From Rugosimonospora africana (GTDB taxonomy: Bacteria > Actinomycetota > Actinomycetes > Mycobacteriales > Micromonosporaceae): a DNA stretch of 64,000 nt. The position numbers and the translations under genes are program-made. This document shows positions 1 through 7,408 of this stretch, piece after piece. The stretch is taken from contig NZ_BONZ01000035.1 in assembly GCF_016862975.1 (NCBI RefSeq), positions 1 through 64,000 on the forward strand, given 5' to 3'. Numbering within the stretch: position 1 is the first letter of the stretch; each line of letters opens with the position of its first letter. The notes under the pieces are model-generated. The model was not told the DNA's origin, did not search any database, and saw only the letters and a list, made by a program, of their open reading frames with translations.

Positions 1-155
1 CCATGCCACACACCCCCGACAGTCCTCACCCACAGCCAGGGCTCAAAGCAGACGGACCCGACTTCGAGACACGCCGTAGCCGGCGAGGTCAGCACTTCGT
101 CGCGGGCGTTTCAAACGCGTTGCCGGTACCGGTGGCCGCGCCTACCCTCGTCCGA

Positions 156-947
156 GTGACCGACCTCTTCGATGCCGAGGCCATGTACGACGACGACTAC
201 CTGCACTTCTTCGCGAGTCCCCGGCAGCGCGCCGAAGTCGCGACGCACGGACCCGTCGTCCCCGCCGGATCCTCCGGTCAGGCGGACGCGGAGTTGGCCT
301 GGCGGTTGTTGGAGCTGCGACCGGACCTGAACGTGCTCGACCTGGCCTGCGGTCACGGCGCGATGGCCAACCAGCTCGCGGCGCGAGGCTGCCGGGTCAC
401 GGGGCTCGACTCGTCGACGGTGTTCCTGGATCGGGCGCGCGCCGACGCGGACGCCGCCGGGTTGCGTGTCGAGTACGTGGCCGGAGACATGCGCGCGCTG
501 CCCTGGACGGGCCACTTCGACCGGATCGTCAACTGGTCGACCGCGTTCGGGTACTTCGACGATGACACCAACCGCGCGGTGCTCTCCGGCATCGCCGCCG
601 CACTGCGGCCGGGCGGCCGGCTGGCGATGGACCTCGACAACCTGACGGCGTTCCTCGCCGCGTACTGCCCGTCCCGGGTCGTCGCCGCGCGGGACAACGG
701 CGACATGCTCGTGGACCGGTACCACCTGGACGCGGTCACCGGTCGCTTCGAGGCGGAGCGGACGGTCGTCCGGGACGGGCGGGCCCGGAAGCTCACCTTC
801 GTCAAGCGGCTGTTCGGCTTCCCCGAACTGCGGGACTGGTTGCTCGGCGCCGGATTCGCCACCGTGCACGGCTTCGGCGAGGACGGCAAGCCGCTGACCG
901 CGGACCACCGGCGGATGGTCGTCGTCGCCGCACTGCCCGAGGACTGA
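156..947 (+). CDS. class I SAM-dependent methyltransferase
   Basis: Predicted S-adenosylmethionine-dependent methyltransferase with a Rossmann fold. The glycine-rich motif I (VLDLACGHGAMA) lies about 60 residues from the proposed start. It is followed by an acidic residue ending the next strand (VTGLDSS) and by a conserved D in AGDMRALPW. The substrate cannot be told. The frame is open to an ATG at position 3, but the extra 51 residues are Pro/Arg-rich and look non-conserved, so I prefer the GTG at 156 (VTDLFD...); an ATG at 183 is another option. No clear ribosome-binding site decides between them. The gene could also begin outside the window. The family call is secure, the start is not. Confidence 0.8.
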   Translation: MTDLFDAEAMYDDDYLHFFASPRQRAEVATHGPVVPAGSSGQADAELAWRLLELRPDLNVLDLACGHGAMANQLAARGCRVTGLDSSTVFLDRARADADAAGLRVEYVAGDMRALPWTGHFDRIVNWSTAFGYFDDDTNRAVLSGIAAALRPGGRLAMDLDNLTAFLAAYCPSRVVAARDNGDMLVDRYHLDAVTGRFEAERTVVRDGRARKLTFVKRLFGFPELRDWLLGAGFATVHGFGEDGKPLTADHRRMVVVAALPED

Positions 948-993
948 ACGGTACTGCGCCGTCCACATTCCGACGTTCCAGAGAGGCAACGCG

Positions 994-1530
994 GTGCGCC
1001 CCGAGGAGGGACACGTCCTGCACTTCTCCGAAGACCCGACGATCCGGCGCTTCGTTCCCCATGTCGCGGCAACCGCCCAGCAGCCCGAGCCGTACGTCTG
1101 GGCGGTCGACGCGGCACGCGCCCCGGACTACTGGTTCCCGCGCGCGTGTCCGCGCGCGATGGCCTGGGTGACCGGGACAACCTCGCGGGCCGACCGGGAA
1201 CGGATCCTCGGCCCGGGCGGCGGTGAACGGGTGCACGCGATCGAGTACGGCTGGCTGGAGGCGATGCGGACCGTGCGCCTGTTCGCCTACCGGTTGCCCG
1301 CCGACCGGTTCCATCCGTTCGGCGGCCCGGTGCCGCACGCGGTCGTCGCGACCGAGCCGGTCGAGCCCCTCGGGCCGGCGGAACCGGTGGGGGACCTGTT
1401 CGCGTTGCACGAGGCGGCCGGCATCCAGCTGCGGGTACTGCCGAACCTGTGGCCGCTGTGGGACACGGTGATCGCCAGTACGCTCGGCTTCAGCGGTATC
1501 CGCCTGAGGAACGCCCGACCCCGCCCGTGA
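994..1530 (+). CDS. DUF6886-type conserved protein
   Basis: A 178-residue cytosolic protein beginning with GTG, preceded by GAGAGG at the right distance. It opens with HFSEDPTIRRFVPHV and contains PYVWAVD, a pattern I associate with the DUF6886 family of actinobacterial and firmicute proteins of unknown function. There is no signal peptide or membrane segment. It follows the methyltransferase by 46 bases on the same strand and may be cotranscribed with it. No catalytic motif is recognised, so no function is proposed. Confidence 0.7.
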   Translation: MRPEEGHVLHFSEDPTIRRFVPHVAATAQQPEPYVWAVDAARAPDYWFPRACPRAMAWVTGTTSRADRERILGPGGGERVHAIEYGWLEAMRTVRLFAYRLPADRFHPFGGPVPHAVVATEPVEPLGPAEPVGDLFALHEAAGIQLRVLPNLWPLWDTVIASTLGFSGIRLRNARPRP

Positions 1531-1554
1531 GAGGCGATCGGACCAGCCGAGGAA

Positions 1555-1926
1555 TCAGCGCGACGACGGCGGGGAGAACGGCCACTCCTCGAACTCCCGG
1601 CACCGTCCGTCGGCGGCGAAGCGGATCACCCACAGGTCCCGCCACCGCTCCTCGACCGGGTTGCCGTACCGGACCTCGACCCGTACCACCGCGGTGTCTT
1701 CCTCGACCGCCACGATGTCGGCGGTCATCGTGAACACCTCGTCCGGACCGGAGCGCTCGTCGTCCCACATCCGGCCGATCGAGGGCGGCCCGGCGACCGG
1801 TTCCGCGTACGGACTCTGGCGGTAGGTGGCGTCCGGCGTGAAGAGATCCGCCAGTGCCGTGACGCCGGCCGTCCGCCAGGCGCGTTCGTAGTCCGCGACC
1901 CACTGAGATAACTGCTGCCTGTCCAC
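1555..1926 (-). CDS. SnoaL-like / NTF2-fold protein
   Basis: A 123-residue protein with the layout of the SnoaL/NTF2-like fold. An N-terminal helix (WVADYERAWRTAG) is followed by LADLFTPDATYRQSPY, the usual cone-forming segment, and then beta strands rich in V and W (AVVRVEVRYGNPVEERW). Such proteins are either small enzymes (cyclases, isomerases) or ligand-binding proteins, and the residues seen here do not discriminate. The start is GTG. It is convergent with the preceding gene and divergent from the ROK regulator, sharing a region of about 200 bases with it. Confidence 0.75.
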   Translation of the reverse strand: MDRQQLSQWVADYERAWRTAGVTALADLFTPDATYRQSPYAEPVAGPPSIGRMWDDERSGPDEVFTMTADIVAVEEDTAVVRVEVRYGNPVEERWRDLWVIRFAADGRCREFEEWPFSPPSSR

Positions 1927-2028
1927 GCCTCAGCAAAGCACAGCCGTCCCGGGTGCACAGCGCGGTCCCTTCGGACGTGCCGACCCGCGCCGCCCGTCGT
2001 GGCAAGATCCACAGTGGACGGACGCTAT

Positions 2029-2050
2029 CTTTCGTTTGCGCAGACGAAAG
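2029..2050. promoter_or_regulatory. 22-bp palindrome, probable ROK operator
   Basis: The arms CTTTCGT and ACGAAAG are separated by TTGCGCAG. The full 22 bases match their own reverse complement except at one symmetric position pair. It lies in the only AT-rich stretch of this area, about 85 bases before the ROK regulator's ATG. ROK-type repressors bind palindromes of this kind and usually control their own operon. Which protein binds here is inferred from position only. Confidence 0.6.
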
Positions 2051-2134
2051 TTTGTGCCTAAACATCGAAACCTCTTTACAGTCCAGCGGTAATTCCATAG
2101 AGTCCGGCCTAACTTACGGAACGTGGAGGCCCAC

Positions 2135-3334
2135 ATGGTTTCCTCCGTACTGCCGCCGGTGCCGAGCCCGCTTCCGTTTCGGCTGCTGTGCCTGCTGCGC
2201 GACCGCGGACCCTTGTCCCGCGCGGAGCTGGCCGACCGATCGGGCGAATCGCGGGCGCGCGTGTTCGGGGAGATCTCCGGGCTGGTCGCCAGTGGCCTGG
2301 TGACCGAGGCGGGGCTGGCCGCGTCCCGTGGCGGTCGGCGTTCGACCCTGGTTCAGTTGGCCTCAGACCTGCGGTTCGCCGCGATCGACCTGGGCGCGTC
2401 GTCGGTCGACGTGGAGATCACCGACGGTGGCTTGGAGCCGGTCGCGGCATACGCGGAGCCGGCCGACATCCGGTCAGGTCCACGCGCGGTGTTGCACCGG
2501 GTCAGCGAGATCCTGGCGAAGCTCCGGGCCGAGGGCGCCTATCAGCGGTTGCGCGCGATCGGCATCGGGGTGCCGGGTCCGGTCAGCTTCCGCGACGGGG
2601 TGCCGGTGTCTCCGCCGATCATGCCGGGCTGGGACCGGTACCCGGTGCGCGACCTGCTGAGCCGGGAGCACGGCTGCCCGGCGGTGGTGGACAACGACGT
2701 GAACATCATGGCGATCGGCGAGCGACACGCGGGAGTCGCCCGTTCGGTCGGCAACCTGCTGTTCCTCAAGCTCGGCACGGGCATCGGCTGCGGCATCTAC
2801 CTCGGCGGTGAGGTCTACCGGGGGACCGACGGGTGCGCCGGCGACATCGGGCACATGCAGATCGACGGGCACGGTCAGGAGTGCACCTGCGGCAACGTGG
2901 GGTGCCTGGAGGCGGTGTTCGGCGGTGCCGCCCTGGCGCGCGACGCGCTGGCCGCGGCCCGGTCGGGCGCGTCACCGGCGCTCGCCCGGCGGCTGGCCGA
3001 GAGCGGCGCGGTGGATGCGCGCGACGTCGCCGACGGCGCGGCGGCCGGGGATCCGGCGTGCGTGCGGCTGATCCGTGATGGCGGGCACCAGGTGGGTACC
3101 GCGCTGGCCGGTCTGGTCAGTTTCATCAACCCGTCGATGATCGTGATCGGCGGCGGGCTCACCGGGTTGGGTCATGCCCTGCTGGCCGAGATCCGCAGCG
3201 TGGTGTACCGGCGCTCGCTGCCGCTGGCCACCGGCAACCTGCCGATCGTGATGTCCGAGCTGGGGCCGCGGGCCGGGGTGGTCGGCGCGGCGGTGTTGGC
3301 CAGCGAGCTGGCCTACAGCGGTCTGGAGGGATGA
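2135..3334 (+). CDS. ROK-family transcriptional regulator
   Basis: A 399-residue sugar-responsive regulator of the NagC/XylR (ROK) class. The N-terminal winged helix-turn-helix (LCLLRDRGPLSRAELADRSG) is followed by a sugar-kinase-like domain with the phosphate loop FLKLGTGIGCGIYL and the zinc site CTCGNVGCLE near residues 249-258. A longer frame starts at the GTG at 2123, but that codon overlaps the GGAGG that serves the ATG at 2135, so the ATG is chosen. The stop overlaps the next start. It heads a sugar-transport and glycosidase operon and is probably its local repressor, released by an imported sugar. Confidence 0.9.
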   Translation: MVSSVLPPVPSPLPFRLLCLLRDRGPLSRAELADRSGESRARVFGEISGLVASGLVTEAGLAASRGGRRSTLVQLASDLRFAAIDLGASSVDVEITDGGLEPVAAYAEPADIRSGPRAVLHRVSEILAKLRAEGAYQRLRAIGIGVPGPVSFRDGVPVSPPIMPGWDRYPVRDLLSREHGCPAVVDNDVNIMAIGERHAGVARSVGNLLFLKLGTGIGCGIYLGGEVYRGTDGCAGDIGHMQIDGHGQECTCGNVGCLEAVFGGAALARDALAAARSGASPALARRLAESGAVDARDVADGAAAGDPACVRLIRDGGHQVGTALAGLVSFINPSMIVIGGGLTGLGHALLAEIRSVVYRRSLPLATGNLPIVMSELGPRAGVVGAAVLASELAYSGLEG

Positions 3335-4977
3335 TGGACGACGCTGCCACGGTCTCGACGCCCACCCCGGCGGTGGAACAGGCCGCGCCGCTGCTGCGGC
3401 TTTCCGCTGTGGTGAAGACCTTTCCGGGGGTACGGGCACTGGACGGCGTCGACCTCGACGTCGCGGCGGGAGAGGTGCACTGCCTGCTCGGGCAGAACGG
3501 CGCCGGGAAGTCCACTCTCATCAAGGTGTTGGCCGGAGTGCACCGGCCGGACGCCGGGGACATCGTCTGGGATGGCCAGCCGGTGACGTTCCCCAGTCCG
3601 CAGGCGTCGATGCGGGCCGGGATCGCGACCATCTACCAGGAGTTGGATCTGGTCGACGACCTGACGGTGGCGGAGAACGTGTTTCTCGGTCACGAACCGC
3701 GGACGGCCGGATTCGTGCACCGCGGCCCGGGTGCGCGCCGGACCCGGGAGATCCTGGCCCAGTTGGGCCATCCGGAGATCCCGCCGGGCCGGCTGGTGGG
3801 GAAGCTGCCGGCCGCCGCGAAGCAGGTCGTGAGCATGGGGCGGGCGTTGTCGCGCCGGGCCCGGTTGCTGGTGATGGACGAGCCCAGCGCGGTGTTGGCG
3901 CACGACGAGGTGGCCAACCTGTTCCGGGTGATCCGGGGCCTGACGGCCGGCGGGATAGCGGTGGTCTACATCTCGCACCGGCTGGAGGAGATCCGGGAGA
4001 TCGGTGACCGGGTGACGGTACTCAAGGACGGGCGCACCTCGGCGGCGAACCTGCCGGCCGCGACCACCTCGACCCGCGAACTGGTCGGGTACATGACCGG
4101 GCGGAGCATCGAGTACGTCTTCCCGCCGAGGCCGCCGGCGCCGCCGGTGCCGCAAAGGCCGACGGAGCCGACGGTGTCGCAGGGGTCGGTCGCCGCGCCG
4201 GTGGCGCCGCTGCTCGAGGTGTCCGGGCTCGGCCGGTCCGGCGAGTTCGCCGACGTGTCCCTCACCGTCCACAGTGGAGAAATCGTCGGCATCGCCGGAC
4301 TGGTCGGTTCCGGCCGCTCCGAGCTGCTGGAGACGGTCTACGGAGCGCGCCGGGCGCACAGCGGCTCGGTGCGGTTGGACGGTCGCGTGCTGCGGCCGGG
4401 GAGTGTCCGGGCGGCGGTACGCGCCGGGATCGGCATGGCGCCGGAGGAGCGCAAGAGCCAGGCCCTGCTGTTGGGCGAGCCGGTGTACCGCAACGTCACG
4501 CTGGCCACGTTCGGCCGGCTGGCGCGGGCGGGGTTCACCGACGCGGCCCGGGAGCGGGCGGAGGCGGCCCGGGTGACCGGCGAGCTGCGGCTGGTGCCGG
4601 CCGACGTCCGCCGGCCGGTGCGCACGCTGTCCGGCGGCAACCAGCAGAAGGTGGTACTGGCCCGGTGGCTGCTGCGCGGTGGGTGCGCGGGTACCCGGCT
4701 GCTGTTGCTGGACGAGCCGACCCGGGGAGTGGACGTCGGCGCCCGGGCCGAGTTGTACGGGGTCATCCGCCGGCTGGCCGATGACGGGGTCGGGGTGCTG
4801 CTGGTCTCCAGCGAGGTACCCGAGGTGCTCGGTCTGGCCGACCGGGTGCTGGTCATGCGGGAGGGCCGTGTGATCCACGAGGCGGCGGCGTCCGATCTGG
4901 ACGAGCACGCCGTTCTCGATCTCGTCATGGCGGGATCGCTGCTGTCCGGGGCGCAGGCGGAAGGAGACCTCTCGTGA
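3331..4977 (+). CDS. sugar ABC transporter, double ATPase (RbsA/MglA class)
   Basis: A 548-residue protein with two fused nucleotide-binding domains. The first has Walker A GQNGAGKST (about residues 54-62) and Walker B LLVMDEPSAVL. The second has the degenerate P-loop GLVGSGRSE and the signature LSGGNQQKV, a pattern typical of monosaccharide importers (ribose, galactose, xylose class). A Pro/Ala-rich linker of about 30 residues between the halves makes it longer than the usual 500 residues. It overlaps the ROK stop as ATGA. ATG at 3331 or 3334 may be used; the second has the better spacing from GGAGGG. It energises the permease encoded next. Confidence 0.92.
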   Translation: MMDDAATVSTPTPAVEQAAPLLRLSAVVKTFPGVRALDGVDLDVAAGEVHCLLGQNGAGKSTLIKVLAGVHRPDAGDIVWDGQPVTFPSPQASMRAGIATIYQELDLVDDLTVAENVFLGHEPRTAGFVHRGPGARRTREILAQLGHPEIPPGRLVGKLPAAAKQVVSMGRALSRRARLLVMDEPSAVLAHDEVANLFRVIRGLTAGGIAVVYISHRLEEIREIGDRVTVLKDGRTSAANLPAATTSTRELVGYMTGRSIEYVFPPRPPAPPVPQRPTEPTVSQGSVAAPVAPLLEVSGLGRSGEFADVSLTVHSGEIVGIAGLVGSGRSELLETVYGARRAHSGSVRLDGRVLRPGSVRAAVRAGIGMAPEERKSQALLLGEPVYRNVTLATFGRLARAGFTDAARERAEAARVTGELRLVPADVRRPVRTLSGGNQQKVVLARWLLRGGCAGTRLLLLDEPTRGVDVGARAELYGVIRRLADDGVGVLLVSSEVPEVLGLADRVLVMREGRVIHEAAASDLDEHAVLDLVMAGSLLSGAQAEGDLS

Positions 4978-6005
4978 TCGATGTGGCGTCGCCGGCGGCA
5001 GCGTCGGCCAAGCGCGCCGGCTGGTGGCGCGGCGACGGCAGCGAGCCGGTACGGCGCAACCTCGGCCTGGTCGGGGTGCTCGTCCTGCTGTACCTCGTCG
5101 GCGCCCTGGCCCGGCCGGATATCTTCCTGCACGGCGGCCGGCTGTGGTCCAACGAGCTGACCGTGCTGACCCAGGCGTCGTCGATCGGCGTCATCACGAT
5201 CGGCATGACATTCGTGATGATCAGCGGCGGCATCGACCTGTCGGTCGGAGCCCTGCTCGCGCTGGCCAGCGTCTGGTCGACCACGGTCGCGACACAGAGC
5301 TACGGCCCCGGAGTCATGATCCTGGCCGCTCTGCTGGTCGGTGCCGGATCCGGTCTGGTCAACGGGATCCTCATCGCGTACGGGCGGATGGTGCCGTTCA
5401 TCGCGACGCTGGCCACGATGGTCGCGGCGCGGGGACTGGCGCAGAAGATCTCCGGGAAGCTGACCCAGATCGTGAAGGTGACCTCGTTCAACCGGATCGC
5501 CGAGTGGCGGCCGTTGGGCATCCCGTTGCTGGTCATCATTTTCGTGGTGGTCGCGGTACTGGCCTGGGTGCTGCTCAACCGGACCACGTTCGGTCGCCGT
5601 ACCGTGGCGATCGGCGGCAACGCCGAGGCGGCCCGGCTGGCCGGCATCAACATCCGCCGGCACACCCTGCTGGTCTACACGCTGTCCGGGCTGTGTTGCG
5701 GGATCGCGGCGGTGATGGTCACCGCACAGGCGACCGCGGGCTCGTCCGACCACGGCAACCTGTACGAGTTGAACGCGATCGCCGCCGCGATCATCGGCGG
5801 CACGGCGCTGACGGGTGGGCGGGGCACCATCGTCGGGTCGGTGCTCGGCGTGCTCGTGTTCACCCAGATCTACAACCTGTTCATCGTGAAGAACCTGCAG
5901 ACCGAGTACCAGCAGATCGCGCAGGGCGTCATCATCGTCGCCGCGGTCCTCATCCAGCAGTTCCGGGTCGCCGCGCTGCGGCGGCCGGTGCCACCCGGCG
6001 CCTGA
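4974..6005 (+). CDS. sugar ABC transporter permease (RbsC class)
   Basis: A 343-residue polytopic membrane protein of the BPD_transp_2 (RbsC/XylH) family. The conserved segment VMISGGIDLSVGALLAL is present, as is the cytoplasmic coupling region SFNRIAEWRPLGIP. There are about ten hydrophobic segments. It starts with a GTG that overlaps the preceding stop (GTGA), so translation is coupled to the ATPase gene. It works with the ATPase before it and the lipoprotein after it to import a sugar whose identity cannot be fixed from sequence; the downstream beta-galactosidase makes a galactose- or arabinose-type substrate plausible. Confidence 0.92.
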   Translation: MIDVASPAAASAKRAGWWRGDGSEPVRRNLGLVGVLVLLYLVGALARPDIFLHGGRLWSNELTVLTQASSIGVITIGMTFVMISGGIDLSVGALLALASVWSTTVATQSYGPGVMILAALLVGAGSGLVNGILIAYGRMVPFIATLATMVAARGLAQKISGKLTQIVKVTSFNRIAEWRPLGIPLLVIIFVVVAVLAWVLLNRTTFGRRTVAIGGNAEAARLAGINIRRHTLLVYTLSGLCCGIAAVMVTAQATAGSSDHGNLYELNAIAAAIIGGTALTGGRGTIVGSVLGVLVFTQIYNLFIVKNLQTEYQQIAQGVIIVAAVLIQQFRVAALRRPVPPGA

Positions 6006-6006
6006 C

Positions 6007-6056
6007 GCCCGGTCTGGGTCGTGGCGCGGCGCCAGACGCGCCCAGCCGGACTGGTC
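6007..6056 (+). repeat. family 1 palindromic repeat, copy A
   Basis: A 50-bp copy of the dispersed repeat. It begins two bases after the permease stop codon and lies before the binding-protein gene. The core GTCTGGGTCG and CCAGACGCGC are intact, and the right end carries CTGGTCGAAA. The left end is GCCCGGTC rather than GACTGGTC, a decayed copy of the terminal 8-mer. In mRNA it would fold as a hairpin between two cistrons of one operon. Confidence 0.85.
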
Positions 6057-6095
6057 GAAACACCGCATTGACTCTCATCCGACGAGGAGGTCGCG

Positions 6096-7154
6096 ATGAA
6101 TCCCTTCACGAACGGCCCGTCCCGGCGCTCGATACTGTTCGGCGGTGCCGCGGTGGGCGCCGGCGCGTTGCTGGCCGGTTGCACCTCGAACGCGGACAAC
6201 AGCACGAAGAACGACACCGGGCAGACCAAGGTGACCGGCGGAGACAACGCCGCGCTGGGCAAGACCGTCACCATCGGCTTCTCCGCGCCGGCGGCCGACC
6301 ACGGCTGGATCCGGGCCATCACCGACAATGCGAAAAAGCAGGCCGCGCTCTACAAGGACGTCAAGTTCAGCCAGGTCGACGCGGGCGCCGACGCACCCGC
6401 CCAGATCGCCGCGCTGCAGACCCTGATCCAGCAGAAGCCCGACGTGATCGTGCTGCTGCCCCAGGACGGCGCCCAACTGACCGCGACCGGCAAAGCCGCC
6501 ATGGAGGCCGGGATCCAGGTCGTCAACCTCGACCGCGAGTTCTCCGACGCCGGTGCCGCCCGGCTCCTGATCAAGGGCGACAACTACGGCATGGGGCTGG
6601 CCGCGGGCCAGTACATCGGCGCGAAACTCAAGGGCCACGCCAATCCGGTCGTCGCCGAGATCGCCGGCATCGACAACCTGCCACTGACCCAGGACCGCTC
6701 CCGCGGTTTCCGCGACGGCCTGGCCCAGTACGGGCTCAAGGTGACCAACCGGGTCGCCGCGCAGTTCACCGTGCAGAGCGGGCAGGACGTCACCGCGAAC
6801 CTGCTCCAGGCGGCGCAGCGCATCGACGCCATCTGGAACCACGACGACGACCAGGGCGTCGGTGTCCTCGCGGCCATCAAGCAAGCCGGCCGCAAGGAAT
6901 TCTTCATGGTCGGCGGTGCCGGCTCGCTGGACGCGATGGAACACATCAAGAGCGGCGACTCACCGCTGGAGGCGACGGTCACGTACCCGCCCACGATGGC
7001 GTCGTCGGCCGTGTCGCTGGCCCGCCTGATCGGCCAGGGCAAGGGCATGAGTGACCTGGTCGAGCTGCAGGTACCGAAACAGATCGTGCTCACCTCCGAA
7101 ACCATCACCAAGTCCAATGTGGACAAATACCTGCCGCTCGGATTCAGATCGTAG
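6096..7154 (+). CDS. sugar-binding lipoprotein of the ABC importer (RbsB class)
   Basis: A 352-residue exported lipoprotein. The start is ATG with a strong CGAGGAGG nine bases before it. The N-terminus has the Tat-like motif SRRSILFG, a hydrophobic stretch and the lipobox LAGC. The mature part has the periplasmic-binding-protein I fold of the Peripla_BP_4 family (VTIGFSAPAADHGWIRAITDNAKKQA, then DVIVLLPQDG). It binds substrate on the outer face and hands it to the RbsC-type permease. The gene is 91 bases from the permease gene, the gap being filled by repeat copy A. Confidence 0.9.
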   Translation: MNPFTNGPSRRSILFGGAAVGAGALLAGCTSNADNSTKNDTGQTKVTGGDNAALGKTVTIGFSAPAADHGWIRAITDNAKKQAALYKDVKFSQVDAGADAPAQIAALQTLIQQKPDVIVLLPQDGAQLTATGKAAMEAGIQVVNLDREFSDAGAARLLIKGDNYGMGLAAGQYIGAKLKGHANPVVAEIAGIDNLPLTQDRSRGFRDGLAQYGLKVTNRVAAQFTVQSGQDVTANLLQAAQRIDAIWNHDDDQGVGVLAAIKQAGRKEFFMVGGAGSLDAMEHIKSGDSPLEATVTYPPTMASSAVSLARLIGQGKGMSDLVELQVPKQIVLTSETITKSNVDKYLPLGFRS

Positions 7155-7319
7155 GCCGTGTCTCGGAGTGCTCGGTCGAGCCGAGGCGAGGTCCAGGCGG
7201 CGGTCCGGCAAGGCGCCGTTTCGTCCCGATACCGGTGTTGTATCCGGGCGAGATGACAACGCCGCCGGTCGTCGTCTGGACCCGCCGCAGGCCGGCCAGG
7301 TACGTCGAGACACGGCCTG
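7153..7319 (+). repeat. family 3 structured element, copy 1
   Basis: An element of about 167 bp that starts inside the stop codon of the binding-protein gene. The outer arms AGGCCGTGTCTCG (7153-7165) and CGAGACACGGCCT (7307-7319) are perfectly complementary. An inner 13-base stem (GGTCCAGGCGGCG with CGTCGTCTGGACC) pairs completely if two G.U pairs are allowed. The apical hairpin has arms ending GATAC and GTATC around the loop CGGTGTT. The same loop and inner stems occur in the copy at 42531. It has no coding signal. It could be a miniature mobile element or a structured RNA. Confidence 0.75.
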
Positions 7320-7408
7320 CGGTTGTCTGTGGTCCCCGCGGCGACCACAATGGTGGCCGCCGCGGGAAGCCCGGTCACGGGGGAGACACGACGGGAGTGC
7401 ACACAGCC

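Noticed and set aside
7153-7319. Ordinary intrinsic terminator after the sugar-binding protein gene
   Set aside because: It is far longer than a terminator, has three nested stems, and recurs at 42531 with a conserved internal loop.
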